Below are positions 9,064-18,218 of a stretch of 64,000 bases of DNA, piece by piece. The stretch comes from Shewanella frigidimarina. GTDB lineage: Bacteria; Pseudomonadota; Gammaproteobacteria; Enterobacterales; Shewanellaceae. Positions within the stretch are counted from its first letter, which is position 1, and each line of letters begins with the position of its first letter. A program made the position numbers and the translations under genes. Location of the stretch: NCBI RefSeq assembly GCF_003797125.1, contig NZ_RKKE01000002.1, forward strand, positions 285,661 to 349,660, written 5' to 3'. Under the pieces are notes generated by a model. It did no database searches. It saw only the letters and a program-made list of their open reading frames with translations, and had not been told where the DNA came from.

Positions 9064-10083
9064 ATGACAGAGGCCCAGACTCAGCACGTCGAACACATCA
9101 ATGAATGTACATTAGAGAGTGTCATTGATTTAATCCGTGATGCCGACAAACCTATGGTATTTAAGGGGTTGTGTCACCATTGGCCGTTAGTCCAGGCAGG
9201 ATTAGAGTCAGCACAAAGCGCGATGACTTACCTGCGCCAGTTTTATCAAGGCATGCCTGTTACCGCATATTATGTCCCGCCAGAACAACACGGTAGAGTG
9301 TTTTACAATGAACAACTTGATGGTTTTAATTATCAAGCTGGCCGATTGGACTTTAATCAACTGCTTGACCGATTAAGCCAAGAAATGATTAAAGACATGC
9401 CTGCCGGAATGTACATGGGCTCGACCGACATTCACCAATGTTTACCCGGTTTAGGGGCACAAAACAGTTTAGATTTAGCGCCCATGCAACCCTTAACCAG
9501 TATTTGGTTGGGCAATCAAACCAAGGTCGCTGCTCATTATGACTTTCCGCTAAACCTAGCGTGTAACGTGGTCGGCAAACGTACCTTTACCTTATTCCCA
9601 CCCGAGCAAATTAGTAATTTGTATGTTGGCCCAATGGAACTGGCACCCGGTGGCCAAGACATCAGTCTCGTTGATATGGCGAACCCCGACTTTGAACGTT
9701 TCCCGCGTTTTCAGCAGGCATTAGACGCCAGCCTAACAGCAGAGCTAAGCCCTGGTGATGTGTTATTTATTCCCAGCATGTGGTGGCACCATGTTCGCGG
9801 CGTCGATGATTTTAACGTACTCATTACCCACTGGTGGCGCGATACTCCTGGCTTTTTAGGCCGCCCTAACAATGCCTTATTGCACAGCATATTAAGCTTA
9901 CGCTCTCTGCCTAAAGCTCAGCGCCAAGCATGGAAATCGATATTTGAACACTACATTTTCGATCATGACGATGTCGATGACAGTCATATTCCCGCCAATG
10001 TGAAAGGCATGCAAACTAAGCCATTAGACGAATTAACGGCCCGCAAAATACGCGCAGACTTAATCAATAAATTAAAACGATAA
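9064..10083 (+). CDS. JmjC/cupin-like Fe(II) 2-oxoglutarate-dependent oxygenase
   Basis: The 339-residue soluble protein belongs to the cupin_8/JmjC-like group (FIH/JMJD relatives). The metal-binding motif HxD is seen in VAAHYDFPLN (H159, D161, numbering from a GTG at 9061). The distal histidine is in SMWWHHV (H243 or H244) within the typical block LSPGDVLFIPSMWWHHV. Proteins of this fold hydroxylate amino-acid side chains or small molecules. Either the GTG at 9061 or the ATG at 9064 could be the start; the ATG is given here. The gene follows sapC by a few bases and precedes halogenase 2, as is common in sugar-linked TonB-receptor loci. The substrate is unknown. Confidence 0.85.
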   Translation: MTEAQTQHVEHINECTLESVIDLIRDADKPMVFKGLCHHWPLVQAGLESAQSAMTYLRQFYQGMPVTAYYVPPEQHGRVFYNEQLDGFNYQAGRLDFNQLLDRLSQEMIKDMPAGMYMGSTDIHQCLPGLGAQNSLDLAPMQPLTSIWLGNQTKVAAHYDFPLNLACNVVGKRTFTLFPPEQISNLYVGPMELAPGGQDISLVDMANPDFERFPRFQQALDASLTAELSPGDVLFIPSMWWHHVRGVDDFNVLITHWWRDTPGFLGRPNNALLHSILSLRSLPKAQRQAWKSIFEHYIFDHDDVDDSHIPANVKGMQTKPLDELTARKIRADLINKLKR

Positions 10084-10125
10084 TGCTGAACACAGCAAGA
10101 TATCAAGCCAAACAGGATGCCCAAG

Positions 10126-11613
10126 ATGAATAAATCAATCAAAAAAGTTGTCATTGCCGGTGGTGGAACCGCAGGTTGGATGGCCGCAGCCGCCTTTAGC
10201 AAACTGTTGGGCAAAAATCTTGAAATTGTATTAGTAGAATCTGACGAAATTGGCACTGTTGGTGTCGGTGAAGCAACCATTCCAACCTTGCATATTTTCC
10301 ATCGTTTACTGGGCTTAAAAGAACAAGATGTTATGGCGGCCACTAATGCTACCTTCAAGCTCGGTATCCAGTTTGAAAACTGGCATGACGTCAACAAAGA
10401 CTACCTGCATTCATTTGGCTTTTTAGGTAAAGACTGCTGGGCTTGTGGCTTTCAACACTTTTGGCTTAAGGGCAAACAACAAGGCCTGGTTAGTGACATT
10501 GGCGACTATTGCACCGAGCATTTAGCTGCTCGCCAAGGCCGATTTGCCGTGCTACCCAATCAAGATTACAACCATGCTTACCATATGGATGCGAGCCTTT
10601 ACGCTAAGTTTTTGCGTAAATTTGCCGAGCACCATGGCATGACCCGCATCGAAGGTAAAATTGCCGACGTATTACAACATGACGACACGGGTAATATCCG
10701 CGCGTTAAAGCTTGAAAATGGCGCGTTAATTGAAGGCGATTTATTTATCGACTGCACCGGATTTAAAGCATTGCTTATTGAACAAACCTTAAACACTGGC
10801 TTTGAAGATTGGAGCCACTGGTTACCGTGCGACAGTGCCATTGCAGTACAAACTGAAGCGGTACAAAAGCCTATTCCTTATACTCGCTCGATTGCCCGCG
10901 AGTCTGGTTGGCAATGGCGTATCCCGTTGCAAACCCGCACTGGCAATGGCTTAGTATTTTGTAGCAAGTACATCTCTGATACCGATGCAACAGAGTTACT
11001 GCTTAACAACATTGAAGGCGCGCCGATTAATCAACCTCGGGTGATTAAGTTTAAAACCGGTACTCGTCGCCAACATTGGAACAAAAACTGTGTCGCTGTT
11101 GGCTTATCTGCCGGATTTTTAGAGCCCTTAGAATCCACCAGCATTCACATGATCCAACGTAGCATAGTGCGCCTATTACAACTGTTTCCATCGCACGGCA
11201 TTATTGATGCCGATATTGCTGAATTCAACCAGCAAACGAAAGTTGAAATGGATAACATTCGCGACTTTATTATTTTGCATTATAAAGTCACCGATCGCGA
11301 AGACAGTCGTTTTTGGCGTTACTGTAAAAACATGCCGATTCCAGCCTCATTACAACATCGTATCGACATGTTCAGTCAATCAGGCAAAGTCTATAAATAC
11401 GGCAATGAATTGTTTGGCGAAAGCTCGTGGATCCAAGTGATGATGGGCCAAGGCTTAATGCCAAAAGAATATCACCCTATTGTCGACATGATGGACGAGG
11501 CGGAATTAACCAGCTTTTTAAACAGCATTAAAGCCACTGTAAAACGTAAAGTAGATACCTTGCCAGCGCACCATGATTTTGTGCAGCATTACTGTAAATC
11601 AGCCAGCATGTAA
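10126..11613 (+). CDS. Flavin-dependent tryptophan-halogenase-like protein 2
   Basis: This 495-residue protein has the FAD motif GGGTAGWM, GVGEATIP, and the candidate catalytic lysine in ATFKLGIQFENW (K78). It also has the family WxWxIP motif intact (GWQWRIP) and EPLESTS near the halide site, where RebH has EPLESTG. It is closer to classical tryptophan halogenases than halogenase 1 of the same operon. Two ATGs compete: 10117 overlaps its own Shine-Dalgarno, while 10126 has AGGA eight bases upstream and is chosen. Homologues next to TonB receptors in Xanthomonas and from sponge metagenomes brominate free indoles in vitro. Whether this protein halogenates, and what, cannot be read from sequence. 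Confidence 0.88.
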   Translation: MNKSIKKVVIAGGGTAGWMAAAAFSKLLGKNLEIVLVESDEIGTVGVGEATIPTLHIFHRLLGLKEQDVMAATNATFKLGIQFENWHDVNKDYLHSFGFLGKDCWACGFQHFWLKGKQQGLVSDIGDYCTEHLAARQGRFAVLPNQDYNHAYHMDASLYAKFLRKFAEHHGMTRIEGKIADVLQHDDTGNIRALKLENGALIEGDLFIDCTGFKALLIEQTLNTGFEDWSHWLPCDSAIAVQTEAVQKPIPYTRSIARESGWQWRIPLQTRTGNGLVFCSKYISDTDATELLLNNIEGAPINQPRVIKFKTGTRRQHWNKNCVAVGLSAGFLEPLESTSIHMIQRSIVRLLQLFPSHGIIDADIAEFNQQTKVEMDNIRDFIILHYKVTDREDSRFWRYCKNMPIPASLQHRIDMFSQSGKVYKYGNELFGESSWIQVMMGQGLMPKEYHPIVDMMDEAELTSFLNSIKATVKRKVDTLPAHHDFVQHYCKSASM

Positions 11614-11622
11614 GGTTGTAAC

Positions 11623-12384
11623 ATGACAACCGACTCATCGAACAACCGAACGATATCAAGCAAGAGTACTCTATCAAGCAAGAGTATTATCAATGTGGGG
11701 CCATTTACGCCACATATTGAATTTATTGGCCAACAGCAAACGCCGGTGATTATCATTGATGACTTTGGCGCAGATCTGTCGCAGCTAATTGATATTGCGA
11801 TAGATGATAGTCAATTTAATCAAGACCAAGGTTCATACTATCCAGGGCTGCGCGCACCGCTGCCCAAACAATATGTAATCGACGTAATTAATGTGGTATA
11901 TCAGTTGATATATGACACCTACAAGGTGCCACACTCGTTACGCTTAAAGCCCCAGCAATGCGTGTTTTCGGTTATCGACAAGCCTGCTCAACGTTTATTG
12001 CCGCTGCAATGCATACCACACTTTGACACCCCTGACCCCCACTATTTTGCGATTCTGCACTATCTCAATAATGGCGACCATGGTGATACCGGATTTTTTC
12101 GCCATAACACCACGCAATATGAGCAGATAGCACCACATAACATTGACCATTACTTTAATCAGGCTCAGCCAATCATCGATGCACAACAAACGCTAACACC
12201 TGATTATGTGGTTGATAGTAATGATCACTACACCCTTTATCATCAGGTTCAATATCGGCCAAACCGCTTAGTCATTTATCCCGGTAACCTACTCCACTCG
12301 ACATTAGTCAACCCAGCAACCGACATCGATAGCAGTCCTAAAACAGGACGACTGACCGCGAATATCTTTATCAATTTCAAATAA
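11623..12384 (+). CDS. DUF6445-type protein with a 2-oxoglutarate oxygenase-like metal triad
   Basis: The 253-residue soluble protein starts with a low-complexity Ser-rich stretch that contains a short duplicated segment (SSKSTLSSKS). The body shows a plausible non-haem iron site: H133 and D135 in IPHFDTPDPHYF, a distal H225 in GNLLHSTLV, and R243 in TGRLTANIF where 2-oxoglutarate would be bound. This is the order expected for prolyl-hydroxylase-like dioxygenases. The gene sits nine bases after halogenase 2 with a TAAGG ribosome-binding sequence, so it belongs to the same operon. The DUF6445 label is from memory of similar genes in such loci; the oxygenase reading is an inference from motif order. 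Confidence 0.7.
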   Translation: MTTDSSNNRTISSKSTLSSKSIINVGPFTPHIEFIGQQQTPVIIIDDFGADLSQLIDIAIDDSQFNQDQGSYYPGLRAPLPKQYVIDVINVVYQLIYDTYKVPHSLRLKPQQCVFSVIDKPAQRLLPLQCIPHFDTPDPHYFAILHYLNNGDHGDTGFFRHNTTQYEQIAPHNIDHYFNQAQPIIDAQQTLTPDYVVDSNDHYTLYHQVQYRPNRLVIYPGNLLHSTLVNPATDIDSSPKTGRLTANIFINFK

Positions 12385-12399
12385 CACAGGGACCTCGTT

Positions 12400-15042
12400 A
12401 TGGCTAAGCCACAGCACGGCAACATCTCGTCAAATCATAAAAAGAAAGCGCTTACAGCATGTGTTTCATCACTTATATGCTTAGGTGTCAGCCACGCTGC
12501 ACTGGCGGCACACCCAACGATTACCCCACAAACCTTACATGCATTAACGGTGTTACCAGATAATGAAAAGCTGCGTATTGGCGATCGTATCAGCCAAGTC
12601 AAAGATGAAATTAACCGCTTATTACCTCAATTAACCTTAGAGGAAAAAGTGTCATTAGTGCATGCCGCGGGCAAGTTTCATATACCTGCTATTGAGCGCT
12701 TAGGCATACATGAAATGTGGATGTCAGACGGCCCACACGGTGTGCGCTATGAGATCGATCGCAACTCATGGGCACCCGCAGGATGGACTAACGATTACTC
12801 AACTTATTTACCGCCATTAACTGCCATCGCCGCCAGTTGGGATCTCAACATGGCCACGCTGCACGGCAATGTGCTTGGCGCCGAAGCACGTCATCGCAAT
12901 AAAGATCTTATTTTGGGCCCTGGTGTAAACCTCGCGCGCCTACCGTTATATGGGCGTAACTTTGAATACATGGGTGAAGACCCATTTTTAGCAGCTAGCT
13001 TAGTAGTGCCCGAAATTAAAGCGATTCAGGCCAATGATGTCGGCGCCACCGTAAAGCATTATGCCCTTAATACCCAAGAGCTAAACCGCACAAAAGTAAA
13101 TGCCACACCTGATGAGCGCACCTTGCGTGAAGTGTATTTACCAGCATTTGAAGCGGCGGTAAAACAAGCCAACGTACATGCCATTATGGGCGCCTATAAC
13201 GAATTTAGAGGCACTAACGCCAATCAGAGCGAGCACTTAGTCAATACTATCTTAAAAGGCGAATGGGGCTTTCAAGGGGTGTTACTTACCGACTGGAACG
13301 TCGACATCAACACTTATGATGCCGCCATGAACGGCCTTGATATTGAAATGGGCACAGATGTCGCTGATTTTGACGATTACTTTATGGCAAAACCGCTACT
13401 CGAGATGCTTAACGCTGGTAAAGTACCAGTATCGGTACTTGATGATAAAGTCCGCCGTATTTTACGGGTGCAACTCAGCATCGGCATGATGGATAAACAC
13501 CGTTTATCCGGCGAGCGTAACACTCAAGCTCACCGTGATGATGCTCGCACACTTGCCGCCAATGGCATTGTATTACTTAAAAACGATAACAAGGTATTAC
13601 CGCTTCACGCTGACAAACTTAAACATGTCTTGGTACTTGGTCCCAATGCCGATAAACGCCATGGATTTGGTGGCGGCTCATCAGAAGTTAAAGCACTCTA
13701 CGAAATCAGCCCATTAGCCGGTTTAAAAGCCAAACTGGGTGACAAGGTCGACATTCAACTAATGCGTCCAGCCAGCAGCCAGTTTATGCCGATACCCAAT
13801 GACTATCTCACCACTCGTCATTGGACAGGCACGCCATCGTGGCAAATTAATTATTACAATGACAACAAAATGACCCAGCTCGCCAGTGAATCATGGATAG
13901 CCGATCCGCAATTTAATGCCAAAGGCCAAAAACAGTTTGTCGATATTAAAGCCAACATCAAACCTCTTGAAACGGGCAGCCACAGTTTTAACATAAAAGC
14001 TGACGGCCAAGTGGCATTGTACATTAACGATACACAGCTGATCGCCAGCACCCAAGCAAACCAAGGACATGTTATCAGTAAAGCCATGACCTTAACTGCT
14101 GGTGAAACTTACGCGGTGAGCTTACGTTACCAAGGCGACAAGCAAGCCACCTTAGGCTGGGAAACACCCAACAGTTTGTACAATACCGAACAAGAGTATT
14201 TAGCGGCAGCTAAAAAAGCCGATGCGGTGATCTACTTTGGCGGCTTAAGTCATGCTGATGACCGCGAGTCTATCGACAGACCTGACATGGTATTGCCTGG
14301 CCAACAAGATGAGGTCATCGCCAAACTGCTCAAAGTGAATCCAAATACTGTGGTGTTTATGATTGGCGGTTCTGCGGTAAAAATGCCGTGGGCAGATAAC
14401 GCTAAAGCGGTTGTGTGGGGCTGGTATGGCGGTATGGAAGCCGGTAATGCTTACGCGGATATGTTATTGGGCAATCAAAACCCTAGCGGTAAAATGCCAA
14501 TTACCTTACCGAAAAAGCTCACCGACACTGCGCCAATAGCGTTAAACGATTACAACGCCACTGAATCAGTTTATAGCGAAGGGGTATTTATTGGTTATCG
14601 CTGGTTTGAACAGCAAAATATTGCGCCGTTATTTGCCTTTGGCCATGGCTTGTCTTACAGCCAATTTGATTACAGCAACATCCGTCTTTCAAGCGCTGAC
14701 ATGGCAAATGATGACATTGCAGGCAATGACACTATCACAGTTACTGTCGATGTCACTAACACCAGTAAAGTCGATGGTGCCGAGGTAGTGCAATTGTATT
14801 TGCACGACGTTAAAGCCAGCGTACCGCGTCCCGCAAAAGAGCTAAAAGGCTTTGATAAGTTATGGTTAAAGGCAGGTGAAAGCAAAACAGCTAGCTTTAC
14901 GCTAACCCAACGCGACTTATCATTTTGGGACGTTAACACCAATAATTGGTTAGCCGAATCAGGCCAGTTTGAAGTGATGATTGGCGCATCTGTTGCCGAC
15001 ATTCGTTTGCGTAAACGCTTTGACTATCTCTCAGTGAAATAG
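12400..15042 (+). CDS. Secreted GH3 beta-glucosidase with PA14 insert
   Basis: The 880-residue protein has a basic N-terminal region and a hydrophobic stretch ending HAALAAHP, giving a Sec signal for periplasmic or outer-membrane delivery. The GH3 N-domain carries MSDGPHGVR, GRNFEYMGEDP, KHYALN (K219, H220) and the nucleophile D298 in LLTDW. The alpha/beta sandwich domain follows from about 380. It is interrupted near residues 470-590 by a PA14-like carbohydrate-binding insert, and the protein ends with a fibronectin III-like domain (VTNTSKVDGAEVVQLYLHD). PA14-carrying GH3 enzymes are often active on laminari- or cello-oligosaccharides or sophorose. It closes the operon and would supply glucose or short glucosides to the transporter and GH1 enzyme. 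AGGGA precedes the ATG by seven bases. Confidence 0.92.
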   Translation: MAKPQHGNISSNHKKKALTACVSSLICLGVSHAALAAHPTITPQTLHALTVLPDNEKLRIGDRISQVKDEINRLLPQLTLEEKVSLVHAAGKFHIPAIERLGIHEMWMSDGPHGVRYEIDRNSWAPAGWTNDYSTYLPPLTAIAASWDLNMATLHGNVLGAEARHRNKDLILGPGVNLARLPLYGRNFEYMGEDPFLAASLVVPEIKAIQANDVGATVKHYALNTQELNRTKVNATPDERTLREVYLPAFEAAVKQANVHAIMGAYNEFRGTNANQSEHLVNTILKGEWGFQGVLLTDWNVDINTYDAAMNGLDIEMGTDVADFDDYFMAKPLLEMLNAGKVPVSVLDDKVRRILRVQLSIGMMDKHRLSGERNTQAHRDDARTLAANGIVLLKNDNKVLPLHADKLKHVLVLGPNADKRHGFGGGSSEVKALYEISPLAGLKAKLGDKVDIQLMRPASSQFMPIPNDYLTTRHWTGTPSWQINYYNDNKMTQLASESWIADPQFNAKGQKQFVDIKANIKPLETGSHSFNIKADGQVALYINDTQLIASTQANQGHVISKAMTLTAGETYAVSLRYQGDKQATLGWETPNSLYNTEQEYLAAAKKADAVIYFGGLSHADDRESIDRPDMVLPGQQDEVIAKLLKVNPNTVVFMIGGSAVKMPWADNAKAVVWGWYGGMEAGNAYADMLLGNQNPSGKMPITLPKKLTDTAPIALNDYNATESVYSEGVFIGYRWFEQQNIAPLFAFGHGLSYSQFDYSNIRLSSADMANDDIAGNDTITVTVDVTNTSKVDGAEVVQLYLHDVKASVPRPAKELKGFDKLWLKAGESKTASFTLTQRDLSFWDVNTNNWLAESGQFEVMIGASVADIRLRKRFDYLSVK
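12440..12456. promoter_or_regulatory. LacI-type operator copy inside the GH3 signal-peptide codons
   Basis: AAAAGAAAGCGCTTACA is identical over 17 bp to the upstream operator candidate at 3095-3111. It lies 40 bp inside the GH3 gene and encodes part of the KKKALTA segment. It may act as a roadblock or looping site, or be a coincidence of lysine codons. Confidence 0.45.
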
Positions 15043-15069
15043 AAACTACTACTTAAAAAAACACCAAAT

Positions 15070-15106
15070 AAAATGGCTTAATGTGATAAACATTAAGCCA
15101 TTTTTA
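15070..15106. terminator. Bidirectional terminator after the GH3 gene
   Basis: AAAATGGCTTAATGT pairs over 15 perfect bases with ACATTAAGCCATTTT around a five-base loop and is flanked by A- and T-runs. It separates the + strand sugar locus from the convergent chemoreceptor gene. Confidence 0.85.
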
Positions 15107-15135
15107 TTGCGTTAAATTGTCAGTTCAATCCTATA

Positions 15136-16767
15136 TTAAACAACCTTAAATCGAACCACCTCAGAGCGCAATGACTTACAAACAGAAGCGGTTTTTATAG
15201 CAATTTGTTGATTTTCTGCAATGACATCATTGCAATGACGGGTTTTGTCAGACAGCTCTGTCAAATTACGATTAATCTCTTCGGTCACATGTGTTTGTTG
15301 CTCAGTAGCTGCTGCGGTATGCGTCGACATATCACTGACTTTTGCAGTGGCTTGCAGAATTAAGTCCAATGATGTTTGTGTTTGTGATGATAATTCAACC
15401 GTCGTTGCAGTTAAACTCGCACCGGCTTCAATGGTATTAACAGCATCTTTAACACCAGCCTGAAGTTTTTCAATCATACTCTGAATGTCTTGAATTGACC
15501 GTTCAGTTCGACTGGCCAAGGTTCTAACCTCGTCAGCAACGACAGCAAATCCGCGCCCTTGTTCACCCGCTCGGGCCGCCTCAATTGCCGCATTTAAGGC
15601 AAGTAAGTTAGTTTGCTCTGCAATACCACGGATAACATCAAGGACCGACGCAATTTGCGATGAATTGGTCGACAAAGCTTGAATAGCCACCACCGCATTT
15701 TGAACAGACACCGCCAGTTGTTGAATATTATCGACTGACAACGATAGAATGCGCTTACCTTCAACCGTCTGATCATTTACATTATTAATCTCAGAAGCAG
15801 TATCGAGTGCATTTTTAGCCACTTCACGAACAGCGGAGCTCATTTGATTCACCGCAGTGACAATACTATCGACGGAATAATGCTGCTCTTGGCTGATTTG
15901 GCTGGCAACACCGGCATTACTCGCTAATTGCTCAATACAACTATTCACATCATTGGACTGTTTATCAATGGCGATGATCATTTGCTGCAAATGATCGACA
16001 AAATGATTAAATGCTGCTGCTAGTTCACCTATTTCATCATGTTGTTTTATGATTAACCGACGGGTTAAATCGCCATCAACTTTACCTATATCGGTAATAC
16101 GGTCGGTAACATCCTTAATTCTATCCACCACAATTTTAGGACCGTAGTAAGCCAAAAAGATGATCAAAACAATCAAAATACCAGACACAGTAAATAATAT
16201 TGTCATGTGTTTTTTTGATGTTTGAGTATTATTGAGGTCAATTAACTTTACTTGTTCATCGGCACGCTCTCCAGCCGCATTAAAAATATCTCGTAACCTT
16301 GCAAACTCAATTAAAGATGTATCTTTATAACGTTGCTTCGCTGTTGAATAATCGCCAACTTTAACTGCATTGATCACCGAGGTAGAGGCCGTAAACCATT
16401 TCTGATATTGAGTATCAAAACCGTTAAGCGCATTGAGCACTTCAGGGTAATTCTCTAAATGACTGCTAAAGTCGGCAACTCGCTGCTTAGCTTGATCAGC
16501 ATTCTCCTGCCAATTACTTATCTGATCATCTCGTTGTTGAGCTGTTAGCGCACCATCAAGTAAAATAACTTCACTTAAATGAGCTTGATATAAATCGCGA
16601 TCACCATTGATAACGCTTGAAATAGCAGGATTAAATTGACGGCTAAGTTCATGAATCTGTTCTAATTTATTTTGGCTTTGTGTGGCATTCGTAATGGCTG
16701 TTATGGCTATAGCGACTGCAAATATGATGAATATTAGTGAGAATTTAGCCCGAATTGTGCTAAACAT
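15136..16767 (-). CDS. Methyl-accepting chemotaxis protein
   Basis: The 543-residue protein has one membrane helix near residues 9-26, a periplasmic helical ligand region of about 160 residues (four-helix-bundle type), and a second helix near 188-208. A HAMP segment follows to about 265, and then the cytoplasmic signalling rod. The hairpin tip is unmistakable: [20 protein letters not shown] from residue 381, then [18 protein letters not shown], which binds CheW and CheA. No C-terminal CheR-docking pentapeptide is present (it ends EVVRFKVV). The start is fixed by GGAGG six bases before the ATG. It lies beside the sugar locus but is transcribed convergently behind a terminator, so a link to sugar sensing is only a guess. 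Confidence 0.95.
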   Translation of the reverse strand: MFSTIRAKFSLIFIIFAVAIAITAITNATQSQNKLEQIHELSRQFNPAISSVINGDRDLYQAHLSEVILLDGALTAQQRDDQISNWQENADQAKQRVADFSSHLENYPEVLNALNGFDTQYQKWFTASTSVINAVKVGDYSTAKQRYKDTSLIEFARLRDIFNAAGERADEQVKLIDLNNTQTSKKHMTILFTVSGILIVLIIFLAYYGPKIVVDRIKDVTDRITDIGKVDGDLTRRLIIKQHDEIGELAAAFNHFVDHLQQMIIAIDKQSNDVNSCIEQLASNAGVASQISQEQHYSVDSIVTAVNQMSSAVREVAKNALDTASEINNVNDQTVEGKRILSLSVDNIQQLAVSVQNAVVAIQALSTNSSQIASVLDVIRGIAEQTNLLALNAAIEAARAGEQGRGFAVVADEVRTLASRTERSIQDIQSMIEKLQAGVKDAVNTIEAGASLTATTVELSSQTQTSLDLILQATAKVSDMSTHTAAATEQQTHVTEEINRNLTELSDKTRHCNDVIAENQQIAIKTASVCKSLRSEVVRFKVV

Positions 16768-16845
16768 ACCAACCTCCGGTTATTATTATAATTTTAGTAT
16801 TTTCATTATTCGAGGTTAAACAACAAATGTTTCAATCTATATTGG

Positions 16846-17352
16846 CTAACGCTTATTCCCTGTTAAAACATTGGCCTCACTGCCAATAAATGTCATCAAT
16901 AACTGACTTAGCTGTTGTGCTTCGATTACGTTTTCTGACTCAGTCAATAAATGTATTACACATTCTGCGGTACATAATCCTCCTTCAATTTGGTTTCTCC
17001 TTAGTGGATATATCGACTTAGATGTGCCAATCAATGACACTTTAGGTAATGCTTTTAGGTAAGGGCTTTGGTTATACATCTTGCGCGCTTCTTGCCAAGT
17101 TGCATCGATAAGCACTAAATATAATATCCTTTTAGATATCTCGCTTACTTTTTCAGAAATATTTTCTTCATTGCTAGGAAAAACCAATCCAACAACACCG
17201 GATTCAATCGCAGTCAATAATTCAGCATCGGGCTGTTTGCGGTGCCACTCAACCACCCGCGCGCTATCGCCTAAAACGTGTTTGACTAATTGGCCGGTAT
17301 TATTAGCACGATCCATTTCTCGTGAATGCGTTAGTAAAATAATTTTCAACAT
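16846..17352 (-). CDS. DTW-domain protein, probable tRNA-uridine aminocarboxypropyltransferase
   Basis: The 168-residue protein carries the DTW-domain landmarks: NTGQLV near the N terminus (SAM-binding region in the family), the signature DATWQEARKM, and SIYPLRR followed by a C-terminal GLCTAECV block. DTW proteins such as E. coli TapT transfer the aminocarboxypropyl group of SAM to uridine in the tRNA variable loop (acp3U). It is shorter than E. coli TapT (about 230 residues) and lacks the N-terminal CxxC-type cysteine cluster seen in many members, so it represents a compact subgroup or a shortened gene. It starts just before a 240-base divergent region shared with the LysE gene. The ribosome-binding site is weak. 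Confidence 0.8.
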   Translation of the reverse strand: MLKIILLTHSREMDRANNTGQLVKHVLGDSARVVEWHRKQPDAELLTAIESGVVGLVFPSNEENISEKVSEISKRILYLVLIDATWQEARKMYNQSPYLKALPKVSLIGTSKSIYPLRRNQIEGGLCTAECVIHLLTESENVIEAQQLSQLLMTFIGSEANVLTGNKR

Positions 17353-17520
17353 AATTTTAAAAATAACACCTATAAAATGAACCGCTTAACGCCGTAATGA
17401 CATACCGCAATACCAAAGTAATAAAACATAACGTCGATAAAACAGTATTCAACCAACTGAAACGACTGCTTACGATAGACCGATACATTAACGCTATGAA
17501 AATACGATATACTCTCGAAA

Positions 17521-17550
17521 AATCGATTTAGTGTCGCGACCTAATCGATT
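17521..17550. promoter_or_regulatory. 30-bp near-perfect palindrome upstream of the LysE gene
   Basis: AATCGATT occurs at both ends of a palindrome centred on GTCGCGAC, with two single-base insertions in the left arm. It begins eight bases after a possible -10 box TATACT (17508-17513) and 45 bases before the LysE start, an operator-like position. The regulator is unknown. Confidence 0.5.
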
Positions 17551-17594
17551 ATAACCACCGTATTCTACCCATAAACCCAAGTTCAGGTTATTTA

Positions 17595-18209
17595 ATGATA
17601 CTACAGCAAGTTATTGCATTATTTTTCACTATGTTAATTTTGGCGATACTACCGGGACCGGCAGTGTTTGCCGTGGTATCAAGAGCATTTTCAAATGGGT
17701 TCAAGCATGGCGCTTTTATTACCCTTGGCGTGCTGATGGGCGACTTTGTTTACATCCTATTAGCCTTGTTTGGTTTGGCTGCCATTGCCAATGCGATGGG
17801 GCCAGCGTTTGAAATAATAAAGTACGCCAGTGCGCTTTATTTATGCTGGTTAGGTTTCAGTATGTTGCGTGCAACCGCAAAAGGCGTTCAATTAGCAACC
17901 ATACCTAAAGTGAGCCAATTTAAAAATTTAATCACAGGCCTGCTTATTGCCCTTGGCAACCCTAAAGCATTGATATTTTACGTCAGCTTTTTTCCTGCTT
18001 TTGTGCCTATGGTCCATGTTGACCTTATCGATGTGATGATTATACTCGCCACTGCAACCTTGGCTTTTGGTTCAGTTAACCTCACTTATGCATATTTGGC
18101 ATCAAGTGCAAAACAGGTATTTACCTCCCCTAAAGCGGCAACGATAATGAATCGTACTGCAGGCAGTATTATGTTGATTGCTGGCATATTGATAGCCATA
18201 AATATATAG
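17595..18209 (+). CDS. LysE/RhtB-family amino-acid exporter
   Basis: The 204-residue protein has about six membrane helices and the LysE/RhtB signature: an N-terminal LPGPAVFAVVSRAFSNGFKHG, then GVLMGDFVY, and GNPKALIFYVSFFPAFV in the middle. Family members export amino acids, homoserine lactones or similar small molecules using the proton gradient. The length is typical for RhtB types (about 205). The gene is followed nine bases later by an old-yellow-enzyme gene, so the two are likely co-transcribed. A 30-bp palindrome in the promoter region suggests control by a dimeric repressor. The exported compound cannot be read from the sequence. Confidence 0.9.
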   Translation: MILQQVIALFFTMLILAILPGPAVFAVVSRAFSNGFKHGAFITLGVLMGDFVYILLALFGLAAIANAMGPAFEIIKYASALYLCWLGFSMLRATAKGVQLATIPKVSQFKNLITGLLIALGNPKALIFYVSFFPAFVPMVHVDLIDVMIILATATLAFGSVNLTYAYLASSAKQVFTSPKAATIMNRTAGSIMLIAGILIAINI

Positions 18210-18218
18210 GATGTTGCA

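Noticed and set aside
16846..17352. Truncation of the DTW gene by frameshift
   Set aside because: No in-frame continuation with a cysteine cluster was found upstream in any frame; the region before the start looks intergenic, so a compact form is more likely.
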